Assembly: GCA_902470695.1 (NCBI GenBank)
Contig: CABRHH010000042.1
Span: 1 to 13,381, forward strand
Length of the DNA stretch: 13,381 nt
Reading direction: 5' to 3'
Origin: an uncultured Collinsella sp.
GTDB lineage: Bacteria > Actinomycetota > Coriobacteriia > Coriobacteriales > Coriobacteriaceae
Under the pieces are notes generated by a model. That model saw nothing but the letters and a program-made list of their open reading frames with translations, was not told where the DNA came from and did not search any database. The first letter of the stretch is position 1. Each line of letters begins with the position of its first letter. The position numbers and the translations under genes are program-made. Positions 1-7,039 of this stretch are shown piece after piece.

Positions 1-32
1 CACAGCTGACAGCCCCAACCTCCAGCCCTGCA

Positions 33-194
33 ACCTGGGGACGGGGTCGATTCGTACGGAGAAAAGGCAATCTGAGGACGGGGGTCGATTCGGAAACGGG
101 ACATCCCCCGCGCAATCTGGGCACGGAACCCCCGCGAAACGAAACGACCCTGTCCCCAAACCGACGAAACGAAATGACCCCGTCCCCAAACCGG
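33..194. repeat. REP-like cluster of direct and inverted repeats
   Basis: Three diverged copies of a G-rich word related to GGGGACGGGGTCGATTCG begin near 34, 71 and 116. The word GCAATCTGRGSACGG recurs at 67-81 and 112-126. These face two tandem 30-bp C-rich units at 135-164 and 165-194 (core GACCCTGTCCCCAAACCG / GACCCCGTCCCCAAACCG) that are close to the reverse complement of the G-rich word. The result is opposed arms able to pair, like REP/BIME elements. No REP-associated transposase is present here. Seen directly: repeats and orientation. Inferred: REP-type identity. Positions 1-32 and 195-289 hold nothing recognisable. Confidence 0.6.
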
Positions 195-289
195 TCGCAA
201 CTCGACAGGCGTCAGTCGGGGTCTCAGCGCGCGCCGACCATCCGAGACGCTACCCGTCTGCAGCAAAACCAGCCCAGCAGCCCAACCTC

Positions 290-319
290 ATGACAATGCG
301 AGCCTGCGGCGGGTACAAT
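290..319 (+). promoter_or_regulatory. Probable sigma-A promoter of the YbjQ-family gene
   Basis: ATGACA at 290-295 (5/6 to TTGACA) and TACAAT at 314-319 (5/6 to TATAAT) are separated by 18 nt. Transcription would start near 326, about 27 nt before the ATG at 353, leaving room for GAAGGAGG at 341-348. Confidence 0.55.
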
Positions 320-352
320 CGCCGTAATGACCCGCCCGATGAAGGAGGCACC

Positions 353-676
353 ATGCTCACCATGACCACCACCAACGGCATCGACGGATACGAGGTCATC
401 GAATACCTCGGCATCGTCACCGGCGAAGCGGTAAGCGGCATCAACATGTTCCGCGACATCGGCGCCGGGCTCCGCAACGTGTTCGGCGGCCGCTCGGCCG
501 GTTACGAGGATGAGATGAAGACGGCGCGCGAGGAGGTCCTCAACGAGATGTCCGACCGCGCGCAGGATCTGGGCGCCAACGCGGTCATCGGCGTCTCCCT
601 CGGATACGAAACCTTTACCGACATGATCATGACCTGCGCATCCGGCACCGCCGTGCGCGTCCGGCGCATCTCGTAA
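353..676 (+). CDS. YbjQ/UPF0145 family protein (heavy-metal-binding domain-like)
   Basis: Protein of 107 aa, the usual length for UPF0145/YbjQ (about 105 aa), covering the family from end to end. Visible family features are an N-terminal TTT..I.GYEV stretch, the YLGIVTGEAVSG block near residues 18-29, FGGRSAGYE near 44-52, a helix with EVLNEM, and the signature LGANAVIGVSLGYE near residues 72-85. No signal peptide or membrane segment is visible, so it is probably cytosolic. YbjQ proteins form small oligomers and are annotated as possible heavy-metal binders, but their biochemical role is not settled. The start at 353 is chosen because GAAGGAGG sits 4 nt upstream. An in-frame ATG at 290 lies in the promoter and lacks a ribosome site. 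The gene stands alone with its own promoter. Confidence 0.9.
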   Translation: MLTMTTTNGIDGYEVIEYLGIVTGEAVSGINMFRDIGAGLRNVFGGRSAGYEDEMKTAREEVLNEMSDRAQDLGANAVIGVSLGYETFTDMIMTCASGTAVRVRRIS

Positions 677-1083
677 CCCTCAAAGAGCGCGGCGGCGGAC
701 ATCGAACCGCATCCTCGCATGCGCACGTATAACGACACGACGAAGGCTTGCTGCGTCGAAGCGGCATCCGTCCGCCCTGCGGCAAGCCCTCGCCGCGTCT
801 CCACGCGCTTGTGCCCCGCGGCACCTCCGTTGCGTCCTCGGGCCTACCCCTTCACCGAGAGCAAAGCTCCCCCGTTTCCAAACCCCACGCATCCGCATCG
901 GGCAGCACCGGACCACATACCGCACTGTCCCCAAGCGATTCGCGGATCCATCCTCGAGGCGGCGGGCAACGCAGAACACCGCACTGCTCCCCAGCGATTC
1001 ACGGGCCCGCCCTCAAGACGGCGGGGAAGCACCGGACCACACACCCCGCGCCCCGATACGCAACCCCTGCCCCGCAACCGGAC
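677..1083. other. Non-coding interval with ~60-bp imperfect repeats
   Basis: No gene is supported here. Several frames stay open because of high GC, but none has a ribosome site or a recognisable product. At 904-1042 an imperfect repeat is visible: AGCACCGGACCACA at 904-917 recurs at 1028-1041, and ACCGCACTG recurs at 919 and 978 followed each time by a CCCC..GCGATTC block and a CGGCGGG end. The period is about 59-62 bp with small indels. No U-tailed terminator was found for either flanking gene. Confidence 0.5.
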
Positions 1084-2253
1084 CTAGCCCTCGCTCACCG
1101 GCAGGGCCTGCGGACGCTTGCGGTCGAGGGCCTTGCCAACCGTGGCGGTTTTGGCGAAGGACTTGAGCACGTCCTTCACGAACTGCTGCTCGTCTGCGTC
1201 CAACGCATCGATTGCCTGCAGCATGAGCGGCAGGCTGGTCTTGCGGTCGGCCATGATGTCGGCGAAGCGCGTTGCTCCCGTTACGGCAACGACGCCGAAC
1301 AGCGCGTCCACGAACCGCTGGCGCTCCTCGAAGGAATGCTGATCCATCCAGGTGTTGAGCGTCGAGGACAGATAGCGCGACGAAGCCGTGGGGCCATCGG
1401 CCGCCACGAAGCGCGCGGCCTCCACATCAACCGCCCAGAGAAACGGATTGTGCTGCAGAAGCGAGATCCCATCGCTTTCCACCACGCTGATTTCGCAGGC
1501 AGGCCCTTCGGCTAGCATTGCGCCGACTACCGTCGACTTGGGCACGGTCTTCTCCAGCCGTCCCTCCAGGCTCCGGTACGCCTCGGAGCGCACGAAGCTG
1601 CGATGGAACCCGGGGCCGTCGTGCGACCACGCGCGCTCGATGCGCGACCGGCACACCGCGCCGCACATGGCCGCCGCATACACCGCCAGGTTACCGCCCT
1701 TGGAATGGCCGCCCACACAGAGCGGACCCGCGGTTTCCCGCGCGATCTCTTCCAGATACGCCACCGCCTCAGCCTGGGCGGGCACCGGGTTCTGGAAGGT
1801 CATGTTGAAGTCTTCCTTCCAGCCCACCACCGTCGAATCGGTCCCGCGAAACGCCACGTACGCGCCACCCTGCGGCAGCAAAAACGTCATGGCGGCGAAC
1901 TGCTCTTCGTGGTCGGGGTCGGTCTTGAAGCGAAAATGTACCAGGCGGACCTCACGGAAACGTGGACTCGCACACGCAGCGATGAGCAGGTTGCGGCTGA
2001 GCTGCGGATCCCATGTGGAGCCGAACATCTGCTCGAAGTCCTCGGCGCGCAGCAGCTCGTGCAGGCCGATGCCGGTGCCGAAGCAGGCCAATCCCAGCGC
2101 ATACGGCAGGCGCGTATAGGCGAGCCAGGAGAACACCAGGCTATCGACGGCGCAAAGCGGGCGCTCATCGAAGGTGTCCAGGCGCTCGCGCACGTAGTCC
2201 ACCACGTTGCTCTGTTTGGGCAGCAACGTCCGCGTTGCCTTCTCATCTGCCAT
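1084..2253 (-). CDS. DUF2974 (Mbeg1-like) alpha/beta hydrolase, putative lipase/esterase
   Basis: Protein of 389 aa. The nucleophile elbow GGHSKGGN lies at residues 181-188 with Ser184 as the predicted catalytic serine. It is followed by a helix NLAVYAAAMCG, which is typical of this family. Other family marks are the YVAFRGTD strand-turn at 132-139, DF..F near 148-153, and HDGPGF at 211-216. No signal peptide or clear membrane segment is present, so it is probably a cytosolic hydrolase; its substrate cannot be read from the sequence. The C-terminal ~80 residues are helical and charged. The start at 2253 is chosen for the GAGAGGGG ribosome site a few nt upstream. The frame stays open further upstream through a tandem repeat array, but that part looks non-coding. 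It is divergent from azlC and stands alone on this strand. No terminator was seen downstream. Confidence 0.85.
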   Translation of the reverse strand: MADEKATRTLLPKQSNVVDYVRERLDTFDERPLCAVDSLVFSWLAYTRLPYALGLACFGTGIGLHELLRAEDFEQMFGSTWDPQLSRNLLIAACASPRFREVRLVHFRFKTDPDHEEQFAAMTFLLPQGGAYVAFRGTDSTVVGWKEDFNMTFQNPVPAQAEAVAYLEEIARETAGPLCVGGHSKGGNLAVYAAAMCGAVCRSRIERAWSHDGPGFHRSFVRSEAYRSLEGRLEKTVPKSTVVGAMLAEGPACEISVVESDGISLLQHNPFLWAVDVEAARFVAADGPTASSRYLSSTLNTWMDQHSFEERQRFVDALFGVVAVTGATRFADIMADRKTSLPLMLQAIDALDADEQQFVKDVLKSFAKTATVGKALDRKRPQALPVSEG

Positions 2254-2327
2254 AAGACCCCTCTCCCCGCCATACGTGCGCGCCGGCGCGGTCACCCTCG
2301 CAGCCGTCCCGGAGCGACGGCGGCGCC

Positions 2328-2542
2328 CGGGCAACTGCGCTTGTCCGCCGCTGTCGGCGCCATCCGGGCGGCCGCACTCGTCCGCCGGCGGCGGCGTCCA
2401 GACAGCCGCGCCCGTCTGGCGCCATCGCACACCGTCCAGGAAGCCGCGCTCGTCGGCTGCCGCAGGTGCCATCAAGGCAACCGCGCTCGTCAGCCACCGG
2501 CGGCACCCAGGCAACCGTGCCCGTCCGCCGTCGCGCGCCGTC
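2328..2542. repeat. Six-unit degenerate tandem array, ~36-bp period
   Basis: Head-to-tail units at 2328-2364, 2365-2398, 2399-2436, 2437-2473, 2474-2507 and 2508-2542 (37, 34, 38, 37, 34 and 35 bp). Most units begin CAGGCAACCGCGCTCGTC or a close variant, followed by GC-rich sequence ending GCCATC or GCCGTC. Unit lengths are not multiples of 3, so this is not a protein repeat. It lies in the divergent gap between the DUF2974 gene (start 2253) and azlC (start 2813). Confidence 0.75.
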
Positions 2543-2742
2543 CACACCTGCGCGCATCTGTATCATTTTACCGTCCGTGCCGCCTCCTGGCTCGTGCAGC
2601 CAATCCATGCACGTTGCGTGCATCCGGCACACTGCATGCCTCCGCACACGCCTTACGCATCCGGCCCATGCAGGGCGATCCGCGCACGTTGCGTCCGTGT
2701 TTCCGACGCACGCCGCATCGCGTCGAGCAGCGGCAGCTGCGG
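2543..2742. other. Rest of the divergent gap: hairpin and short direct repeats
   Basis: No gene. ATGCACG (2607-2613) and CGTGCAT (2617-2623) form a perfect 7-bp inverted repeat with a 3-nt loop. GCACGTTGCGT is repeated at 2610-2620 and 2684-2694, and GCATCCGGC occurs twice (2620-2628 and 2657-2665). TAAAAT near 2570 on the minus strand could be a -10 for the DUF2974 gene, but no matching -35 is visible. Confidence 0.4.
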
Positions 2743-2748
2743 TATAGT
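2743..2748 (+). promoter_or_regulatory. Candidate -10 box for azlCD
   Basis: TATAGT (5/6 to consensus) is preceded by CGG, as in the other promoters of this window. Transcription would start near 2755, about 58 nt before the azlC ATG. No convincing -35 is seen 16-18 nt upstream. Confidence 0.4.
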
Positions 2749-2812
2749 CGAGCCCAACGCCCACCAGACGCTCCATGGAGACCGACTGCACACGAGAAGG
2801 AGGAACCCCGGC

Positions 2813-3565
2813 ATGCAGCTGCGCGCCCTCAAGGCGGCATTTCCGCTCACGCTGCCCATCCTTGCGAGCTTCCTGCTGCTCGGCATCGCCTGCGGCATCT
2901 TTGCCAGCTCGCTCGGCCTCGCCTGGTGGATCCCGCCGCTCATGGCCGTCGTCATCTTCGCCGGCTCCGCGGAATTCGCCTGCGCCTCGCTGCTCGTGGC
3001 ACCCTTCGCGCCGGTCCAGGCGTTCCTGCTCGCCCTCGTCATCAACGCTCGGCACCTGTTCTACGGCATCTCGTTGCTCGACCGCCTGCCGAAAACCGGG
3101 CGCACGCGACCGTATCTCATCTACGCCCTGTGCGATGAAACGTTCTCGCTCATCTGGGCCAAGCGCGCACCCGAAGGCGTTGACGAAGGCTGGTTCATGT
3201 TCTGGATCGCCGCGCTCAACCAGCTGTACTGGGTCCTCGGCTGTTTGCTGGGCGGCCTGTTCGGCGCGGTTCTGAACATACAGATCGAAGGCGTCGGCTT
3301 CACCATGACAGCCCTGTTCTGCGTCATCTTGCTCGAGCAGTGCGAGCAGCGCGAGCAGGTGCCCTGCACGGCGATAGGCATCACGGCGAGCGTCGGCGCC
3401 CTGGCCCTGTTCGGCCCGGATGCCTTTGCGCTCCCCGCCATGGTGGCGATCGGCGGCATCATGCTCGTCGCGCGCCCCTGGCTCGACCCCGATGCCAGCG
3501 AGCCTCCGCACGCGCGCCACGGCTCCCGTCGGCGCAGCGCCGCAGCGGAGGGGAGGCACCCATGA
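2813..3565 (+). CDS. azlC: AzlC family branched-chain amino acid exporter, large subunit
   Basis: Protein of 250 aa, within the AzlC range. It is a multi-pass membrane protein and the large subunit of the LIV-E class exporter that moves branched-chain amino acids and analogues such as azaleucine out of the cell. Diagnostic motifs are FAGSAEFACASLLVAPFAP (about residues 44-62), the family signature NARHLFYGISLLDRL (about 78-92), and YLIYALCDETFSLIWAKR (about 102-119), followed by hydrophobic helices. The last ~20 residues are Arg/Ala/His-rich and probably cytosolic. The start at 2813 is chosen because AGAAGGAGG lies 9 nt upstream. An upstream in-frame extension crosses the repeat array and is not credible. 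The stop overlaps the azlD start by 4 nt (ATGA), so the two subunits are probably translationally coupled. Confidence 0.93.
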   Translation: MQLRALKAAFPLTLPILASFLLLGIACGIFASSLGLAWWIPPLMAVVIFAGSAEFACASLLVAPFAPVQAFLLALVINARHLFYGISLLDRLPKTGRTRPYLIYALCDETFSLIWAKRAPEGVDEGWFMFWIAALNQLYWVLGCLLGGLFGAVLNIQIEGVGFTMTALFCVILLEQCEQREQVPCTAIGITASVGALALFGPDAFALPAMVAIGGIMLVARPWLDPDASEPPHARHGSRRRSAAAEGRHP

Positions 3566-3885
3566 CCGTATCCCAGCAGCTCATCACCATCGCCGCCGCC
3601 GGGGCCGCCACCCTGCTCACGCGTGCGGTCCCCTTCATCGCCTTCCGCCGGCGCACGCCCGCCGTCGTCACCTACCTCGGCCGTGTGCTGCCCGCCGCGG
3701 TCTTCGGCATGCTTGTCGTCTACTGCCTGAAGGACGTCCAACTCAGCGCCGGCACGCATGGCATCCCCGAAGCGCTCGGCATCGCCGCCGTGGTCCTCGT
3801 CCATCGCTGGCACCGCAACATGCTGCTGTCCATCGCTACCGGCACGGGGTTCTACCTGCTATTGGTCAACGTGGTACTGGCATAA
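3562..3885 (+). CDS. azlD: AzlD family branched-chain amino acid exporter, small subunit
   Basis: Protein of 107 aa, typical for AzlD. It is almost entirely hydrophobic, with about four short membrane segments. Family features are AATLLTRAVPFIAF (about residues 14-27) with the conserved Thr-Arg-x-x-Pro turn, TYLGRVLPAAVFGMLVVYCL (about 37-56), and a C-terminal HRWHRNMLLSIATGTGFYLLL block matching the usual hydrophilic-then-GT-rich helix. It is expected to form the exporter with AzlC. GGGGAGG lies just upstream inside the azlC coding region, and the 4-nt ATGA overlap indicates coupled translation. No plus-strand terminator with a T-run was found after it; the nearest hairpin (3962-3993) has its U-tail only on the other strand. 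Confidence 0.92.
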   Translation: MTVSQQLITIAAAGAATLLTRAVPFIAFRRRTPAVVTYLGRVLPAAVFGMLVVYCLKDVQLSAGTHGIPEALGIAAVVLVHRWHRNMLLSIATGTGFYLLLVNVVLA

Positions 3886-3956
3886 CGCGCGGGGGCCATG
3901 GCTCGCACGGGGCCCATGACGCTCCCTGGGCTCCATAACGAACCCGAGACCCCTGT

Positions 3957-3993
3957 AAAAACGCCCCCGATCCCGTTGCCGGGGTCAGGGGCG
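3957..3993 (-). terminator. Rho-independent terminator of the ychF-DUF1648 transcript
   Basis: Arms at 3962-3975 and 3980-3993 (CGCCCCCGATCCCG against CGGGGTCAGGGGCG) form a 14-bp stem with one mismatch and one G-U pair, closed by a 4-nt loop. On the minus strand the stem is followed at once by five T residues (complement of 3957-3961). It lies about 120 nt past the DUF1648 stop and between convergent operons, so it may also slow azlCD read-through. Confidence 0.85.
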
Positions 3994-4115
3994 CCATGCA
4001 AGCGCGGGCGAGCACATGTCATCGTCGCCGTATGGGGCAAGGCCGCTCGGTACACAGACCACATGCTGGCTGCGAGTGCGTCGAACAGGCAGCAACCCTC
4101 CCGCAGGTCCCACGC

Positions 4116-4493
4116 TTACAGCCCGATGCTCACACCGTAGACGGCGCTGTACAGGATCAGGCCCGTAGCCACCACGAACACCGCACTTTGCACGACGGCG
4201 TTACGCATATGCCGATGCACCGTCATGCCGGCCATGGACGGGTCGTCCGCATAGCGCTTCGCCTGACGCCAAGCGGTCACGAACGTGGCGAGCACCAGCA
4301 CGATCGACAGCACCGGTGCGATCAGCAGCTCGTACTTGCTACTCCAGCGCAACACCTCACCTGAGCTTGAGATGCGCATGGGCACGCTGTCGCCCAGCTG
4401 CGGCAGATAGATGAAGACCAAAAACAGCGGCACAATCGCCAGCGCCAGCGCCACGATCGCCAGCACGCTGTCCTTCTTGTTGTATTGGAACAT
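4116..4493 (-). CDS. DUF1648/SdpI-like small membrane protein
   Basis: Protein of 125 aa with three predicted membrane helices at about residues 10-31, 58-79 and 100-121. Between the first two lies the DUF1648-type segment YLPQLGDSVPMRISSSGEVLRWSSK: Leu-Pro, Val-Pro, a Gly turn, then Trp-Ser-Ser-Lys. This matches the pattern of DUF1648 proteins and the N-terminal part of SdpI-type immunity proteins. Function is unknown; an SdpI-like immunity role is possible but not shown. The start is uncertain. ATG at 4493 has AAAGG about 10 nt upstream and GAGGG too close. A TTG at 4502 would add three residues with no better site. It lies 33 nt after ychF on the same strand and is probably co-transcribed. 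Confidence 0.7.
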   Translation of the reverse strand: MFQYNKKDSVLAIVALALAIVPLFLVFIYLPQLGDSVPMRISSSGEVLRWSSKYELLIAPVLSIVLVLATFVTAWRQAKRYADDPSMAGMTVHRHMRNAVVQSAVFVVATGLILYSAVYGVSIGL

Positions 4494-4526
4494 GTCCCTC
4501 AAGCCTTTCTTGCGCGCAGCCGTCGG

Positions 4527-5603
4527 CTACACGTTGAAGCGGAAATGCACCACATCGCCGTCGTGCATGATGTAGTCCTTGCCTTCCATGCGCAGACGGC
4601 CGGCCGCCTTGGCGCCTTGCTCGCCGCCCAGCTCCACGTAATCATCGTAGCCGATGACCTCGGCCTTGATGAACCCGCGCTCGAAATCGGTGTGGATCAC
4701 GCCCGCCGCCTGCGGGGCCGTAGCCCCCTGGCGCACCGTCCAGGCCTTGACCTCCATCTCGCCGGCGGTAAAGAAGCTCTGCAGGCCGAGCAGCTTGTAG
4801 GCCGCCTGGGCAAGCGTCTCCAGACCGGAGCGCTCAAGGCCCAAATCGACCAGGAACATCGCCGCCTCCTCGGCGTCGAGCTCGGATAGCTCTGCCTCGA
4901 CCTTCGCGCAGATGGCGATGGGTTCCACGCCATCGATCGGCGCCAGCGGCTCGGTGAGCATATCCTCGTCCACGTTCGCCACGTACAGCATCGGCTTCAT
5001 GGTGAGCAGGAACAGCCCCCGGGCAGCGGTGCGCTCTTCGTCGGTCATGTCGAGCGCGGCGGCGCGGTTGCCCTCGTTCAGCCAATCAACGAGGCGACGC
5101 GCCACCTCGAGCTTCGGCGCGAGCTCCTTGTCGCGGCGGGCCTCCTTCTCAAGCTTGGGGATCTGCTTCTCAAGCGTTTGAATGTCGGCCAGGATCAGCT
5201 CGGTCATGATCGTATCGGCATCGGCCACCGGGTCGACGAACTCGTCGGCTCGCCCGGCCTCGCGCAGCACATTCGGGTCCTTGAAGTACCGCACGACCTC
5301 GCAGATCGCATCGGTTTCGCGGATGTTGGCGAGGAACTGGTTGCCCAGACCCTCCCCCTCGTTGGCGCCCTTCACCAGGCCGGCGATGTCCACGAACTCA
5401 ACCGTGGCGGGCACGATGCGCCCGGGTTGCACGATGTCGGCGAGCGCCTGCAGGCGATCATCCGGCACATCGACAATGCCGACGTTGGGGTCGATCGTGG
5501 CGAAGGGATAGTTGGCCGCCAAGCCACCTTTTTTGGTGAGGGCGGTGAACAGCGTGGACTTGCCCACGTTGGGCAGGCCGACGATACCGATGGAAAGGGA
5601 CAT
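4527..5603 (-). CDS. ychF: Redox-regulated ATPase YchF (Obg-like P-loop protein)
   Basis: Full-length 358-aa protein of the YchF/OLA1 family. The P-loop GLPNVGKST is at residues 9-17, switch region TIDPNVGIVDVPDDR at 36-50, G3 motif DIAGLVKGA at 72-80, and the NVDE motif at 210-213 replaces the usual NKxD. This is the feature associated with ATP rather than GTP preference in the family. ICAKVEAEL at 231-239 is the G5-like SAK region. The coiled-coil insertion lies around 140-175, and a C-terminal TGS domain ends RMEGKDYIMHDGDVVHFRFNV. YchF binds ribosomes and is linked to translation control and stress response. AAAGGA lies about 7 nt upstream of the ATG. It is first gene of a likely two-gene transcript with the DUF1648 gene. 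Confidence 0.97.
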   Translation of the reverse strand: MSLSIGIVGLPNVGKSTLFTALTKKGGLAANYPFATIDPNVGIVDVPDDRLQALADIVQPGRIVPATVEFVDIAGLVKGANEGEGLGNQFLANIRETDAICEVVRYFKDPNVLREAGRADEFVDPVADADTIMTELILADIQTLEKQIPKLEKEARRDKELAPKLEVARRLVDWLNEGNRAAALDMTDEERTAARGLFLLTMKPMLYVANVDEDMLTEPLAPIDGVEPIAICAKVEAELSELDAEEAAMFLVDLGLERSGLETLAQAAYKLLGLQSFFTAGEMEVKAWTVRQGATAPQAAGVIHTDFERGFIKAEVIGYDDYVELGGEQGAKAAGRLRMEGKDYIMHDGDVVHFRFNV

Positions 5604-5639
5604 GAGTATCCTTTGCGATCAAACGTACTGAACGTTACC

Positions 5640-5645
5640 AGTATA
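5640..5645 (-). promoter_or_regulatory. Candidate -10 box for ychF
   Basis: TATACT on the minus strand (5/6 to consensus) lies 37 nt before the ychF ATG, giving a leader of about 30 nt. The hexamer 17 nt upstream is poor. AACGT is repeated in the leader (near 5621 and 5631). Confidence 0.4.
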
Positions 5646-5690
5646 GTTCGGCGCTCGACATGAAACCAGCCGTATGCGGGACGAAGCGGG

Positions 5691-5723
5691 CAGCGCAGGC
5701 TCAGCACGGAGATCCGGGGCCGC
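5691..5723 (+). repeat. Partial third copy of the 130-bp dispersed element
   Basis: This segment matches 11431-11464 closely: shared CAGCGC, then GCTCAGCACG, then a GG..CCG.GGGCCGC end. It matches 10467-10500 less well. Homology is lost to the right. It lies in the 268-nt gap downstream of the zinc-ribbon gene ending at 5872. The rest of the gap (5724-5871) shows only a CCCTCT/AGAGGG inverted repeat (5787-5792 with 5811-5816, loop 18 nt) without a U-run, and no gene. Confidence 0.4.
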
Positions 5724-5871
5724 TCGCAATGCGAACACCGCTTTCGACAAACAGCGTCGACTCGGGATGCAGTTTTGGCCGCATCTCCCTCTATACAGGA
5801 TGTACAAAAGAGAGGGTAGCATCAACGGCGTATGGGAAAGCAACCTACGAGCTGCGCGCCCTATGCGCAAG

Positions 5872-7002
5872 CTACTCCAGCATAATCCAGTCAAGCGGAT
5901 CGGTAGAGGAATACTTTTCGATAAATGCATCACGCGCTGGCTCAACGGCGCTCCACAATACCGTTTCCTCCCTCGTTTGGCCGTCTTTCGTCGTAGAAAG
6001 CACATAGGGGCTGTCCGGGTTGCCTCGATCGGTATCGTCCGCCGGATTCCAACTGACAGCCTCCTGAACGACCAATTCGTTCCCATCCCATTTCGACGCC
6101 GTCACGATCCCTGTGTCGAACCCGCCGGAGCCAGATCCCACTAGCAGGCCATCCTTAGACAGATAATATGACCCGCGCGTGATAGATTCGGCAAAGCGGA
6201 TAATCGCACCATCTGCATAGTCAAAGCCACAGAAAACGAAGCCGCTCTCCGATGAACTCGATTCATCCCCTACCGAGACAAACAGCTCGTCAACAAGGTC
6301 ACCGTCTATATCTAAGTAGGCATAGTAAAGCCTACTGTCTTCTGAAAAGACGATGTCTCCAACCCATGCCTGCTGCTCCTCCGAGTACTCTGACATATCG
6401 CCGATCATCGTACCGAACTCACCAGCCGCAGCAATAACGCCAACATTCTCATCCATGAGCTTCCGATAGTCATCAAGCACCTGGTCGTAAGCGGCATGAG
6501 CCTCCTCGTTCGCCGCTGATACAGCGCCTTCGCCGGAACTCTCAGCGCCCTCCTGAGCTGTGCCCGCACCATCCGAGCCGTCCTGACCCTGTTCGACCAC
6601 CTGCTCGATGGCGGGGATGATGACCTCGGTAACCACCTTGAAGGCAGCGTAGGCGGTTGCAACGGTTGCTATGAACGCAACAAGCGCGAGCACGAAGGTG
6701 GGGACCGCTTTCAGCGTCGTACGACGGAACATCAGCAACCGTTGGCCCAACGTCTGCTTCCCCCCGGATACCGAATCCGCTGCGGACGGTTCATCCGCAT
6801 GAGCTTCGCCGGGCATCGAAGGCCCGTCCGCGCAGGCGACGGTATCGTCACCTCGCCCATCGACGGGAGCGGGCGGCAACACATCCTCGGCATGAGGGGC
6901 ATCCCCATCACTCACAGCGGGCGCCGCAACGGTCGACGCCCCGCACTGAGAACAGAATTGCGCGGTTTCCGGCAGTTCGGCGCCGCACTGCGAACAATAC
7001 AT
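5872..7002 (-). CDS. Zinc-ribbon, single-pass membrane protein with Asp-rich extracytoplasmic domain
   Basis: Protein of 376 aa. Order: N-terminal zinc ribbon with Cys3, Cys6, Cys17 and Cys20 (two CxxCG knuckles); an acidic Ala/Asp/Pro-rich linker (25-80); a basic stretch then one membrane helix (about 99-122); a low-complexity Gly/Ser/Glu linker (138-165); and a folded C-terminal domain. This last domain contains YAYLDIDGDLVDELFVSVG (about 228-246), which resembles the Asp-x-Asp-Gly calcium loops of FG-GAP/VCBS-like repeats. Topology is probably ribbon inside, C-terminal domain outside. The substrate is unknown. ATG at 7002 is preferred because GAAGGGG lies 6 nt upstream; an ATG at 7017 would add five residues without a site. 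It follows the next zinc-ribbon gene after 37 nt, so the two probably form an operon. No clear terminator follows. Confidence 0.8.
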   Translation of the reverse strand: MYCSQCGAELPETAQFCSQCGASTVAAPAVSDGDAPHAEDVLPPAPVDGRGDDTVACADGPSMPGEAHADEPSAADSVSGGKQTLGQRLLMFRRTTLKAVPTFVLALVAFIATVATAYAAFKVVTEVIIPAIEQVVEQGQDGSDGAGTAQEGAESSGEGAVSAANEEAHAAYDQVLDDYRKLMDENVGVIAAAGEFGTMIGDMSEYSEEQQAWVGDIVFSEDSRLYYAYLDIDGDLVDELFVSVGDESSSSESGFVFCGFDYADGAIIRFAESITRGSYYLSKDGLLVGSGSGGFDTGIVTASKWDGNELVVQEAVSWNPADDTDRGNPDSPYVLSTTKDGQTREETVLWSAVEPARDAFIEKYSSTDPLDWIMLE

Positions 7003-7039
7003 GAAATGCCCCTTCATTCAATCGGCGAGAGTCGCCGTG

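Noticed and set aside
2254..2547. N-terminal extension of the DUF2974 hydrolase
   Set aside because: The extra 98 residues are translation of the ~36-bp array, whose unit lengths are not multiples of 3. GAGAGGGG just before ATG 2253 marks the real start.
1603..3138. Long plus-strand open frame (511 codons) across the hydrolase gene and the divergent gap
   Set aside because: It is antisense to a well-supported gene, composed of Arg/His/Ala-rich shadow sequence, has no ribosome site and crosses a tandem repeat array. High GC keeps such frames open.
2243..3559. Long minus-strand open frame (438 codons) opposite azlC
   Set aside because: azlC and azlD are unmistakable on the plus strand. The minus frame shows only low-complexity charged sequence.
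5787..5816. Terminator for the zinc-ribbon operon
   Set aside because: The stem is only 6 bp with an 18-nt loop and no U-run on either strand.
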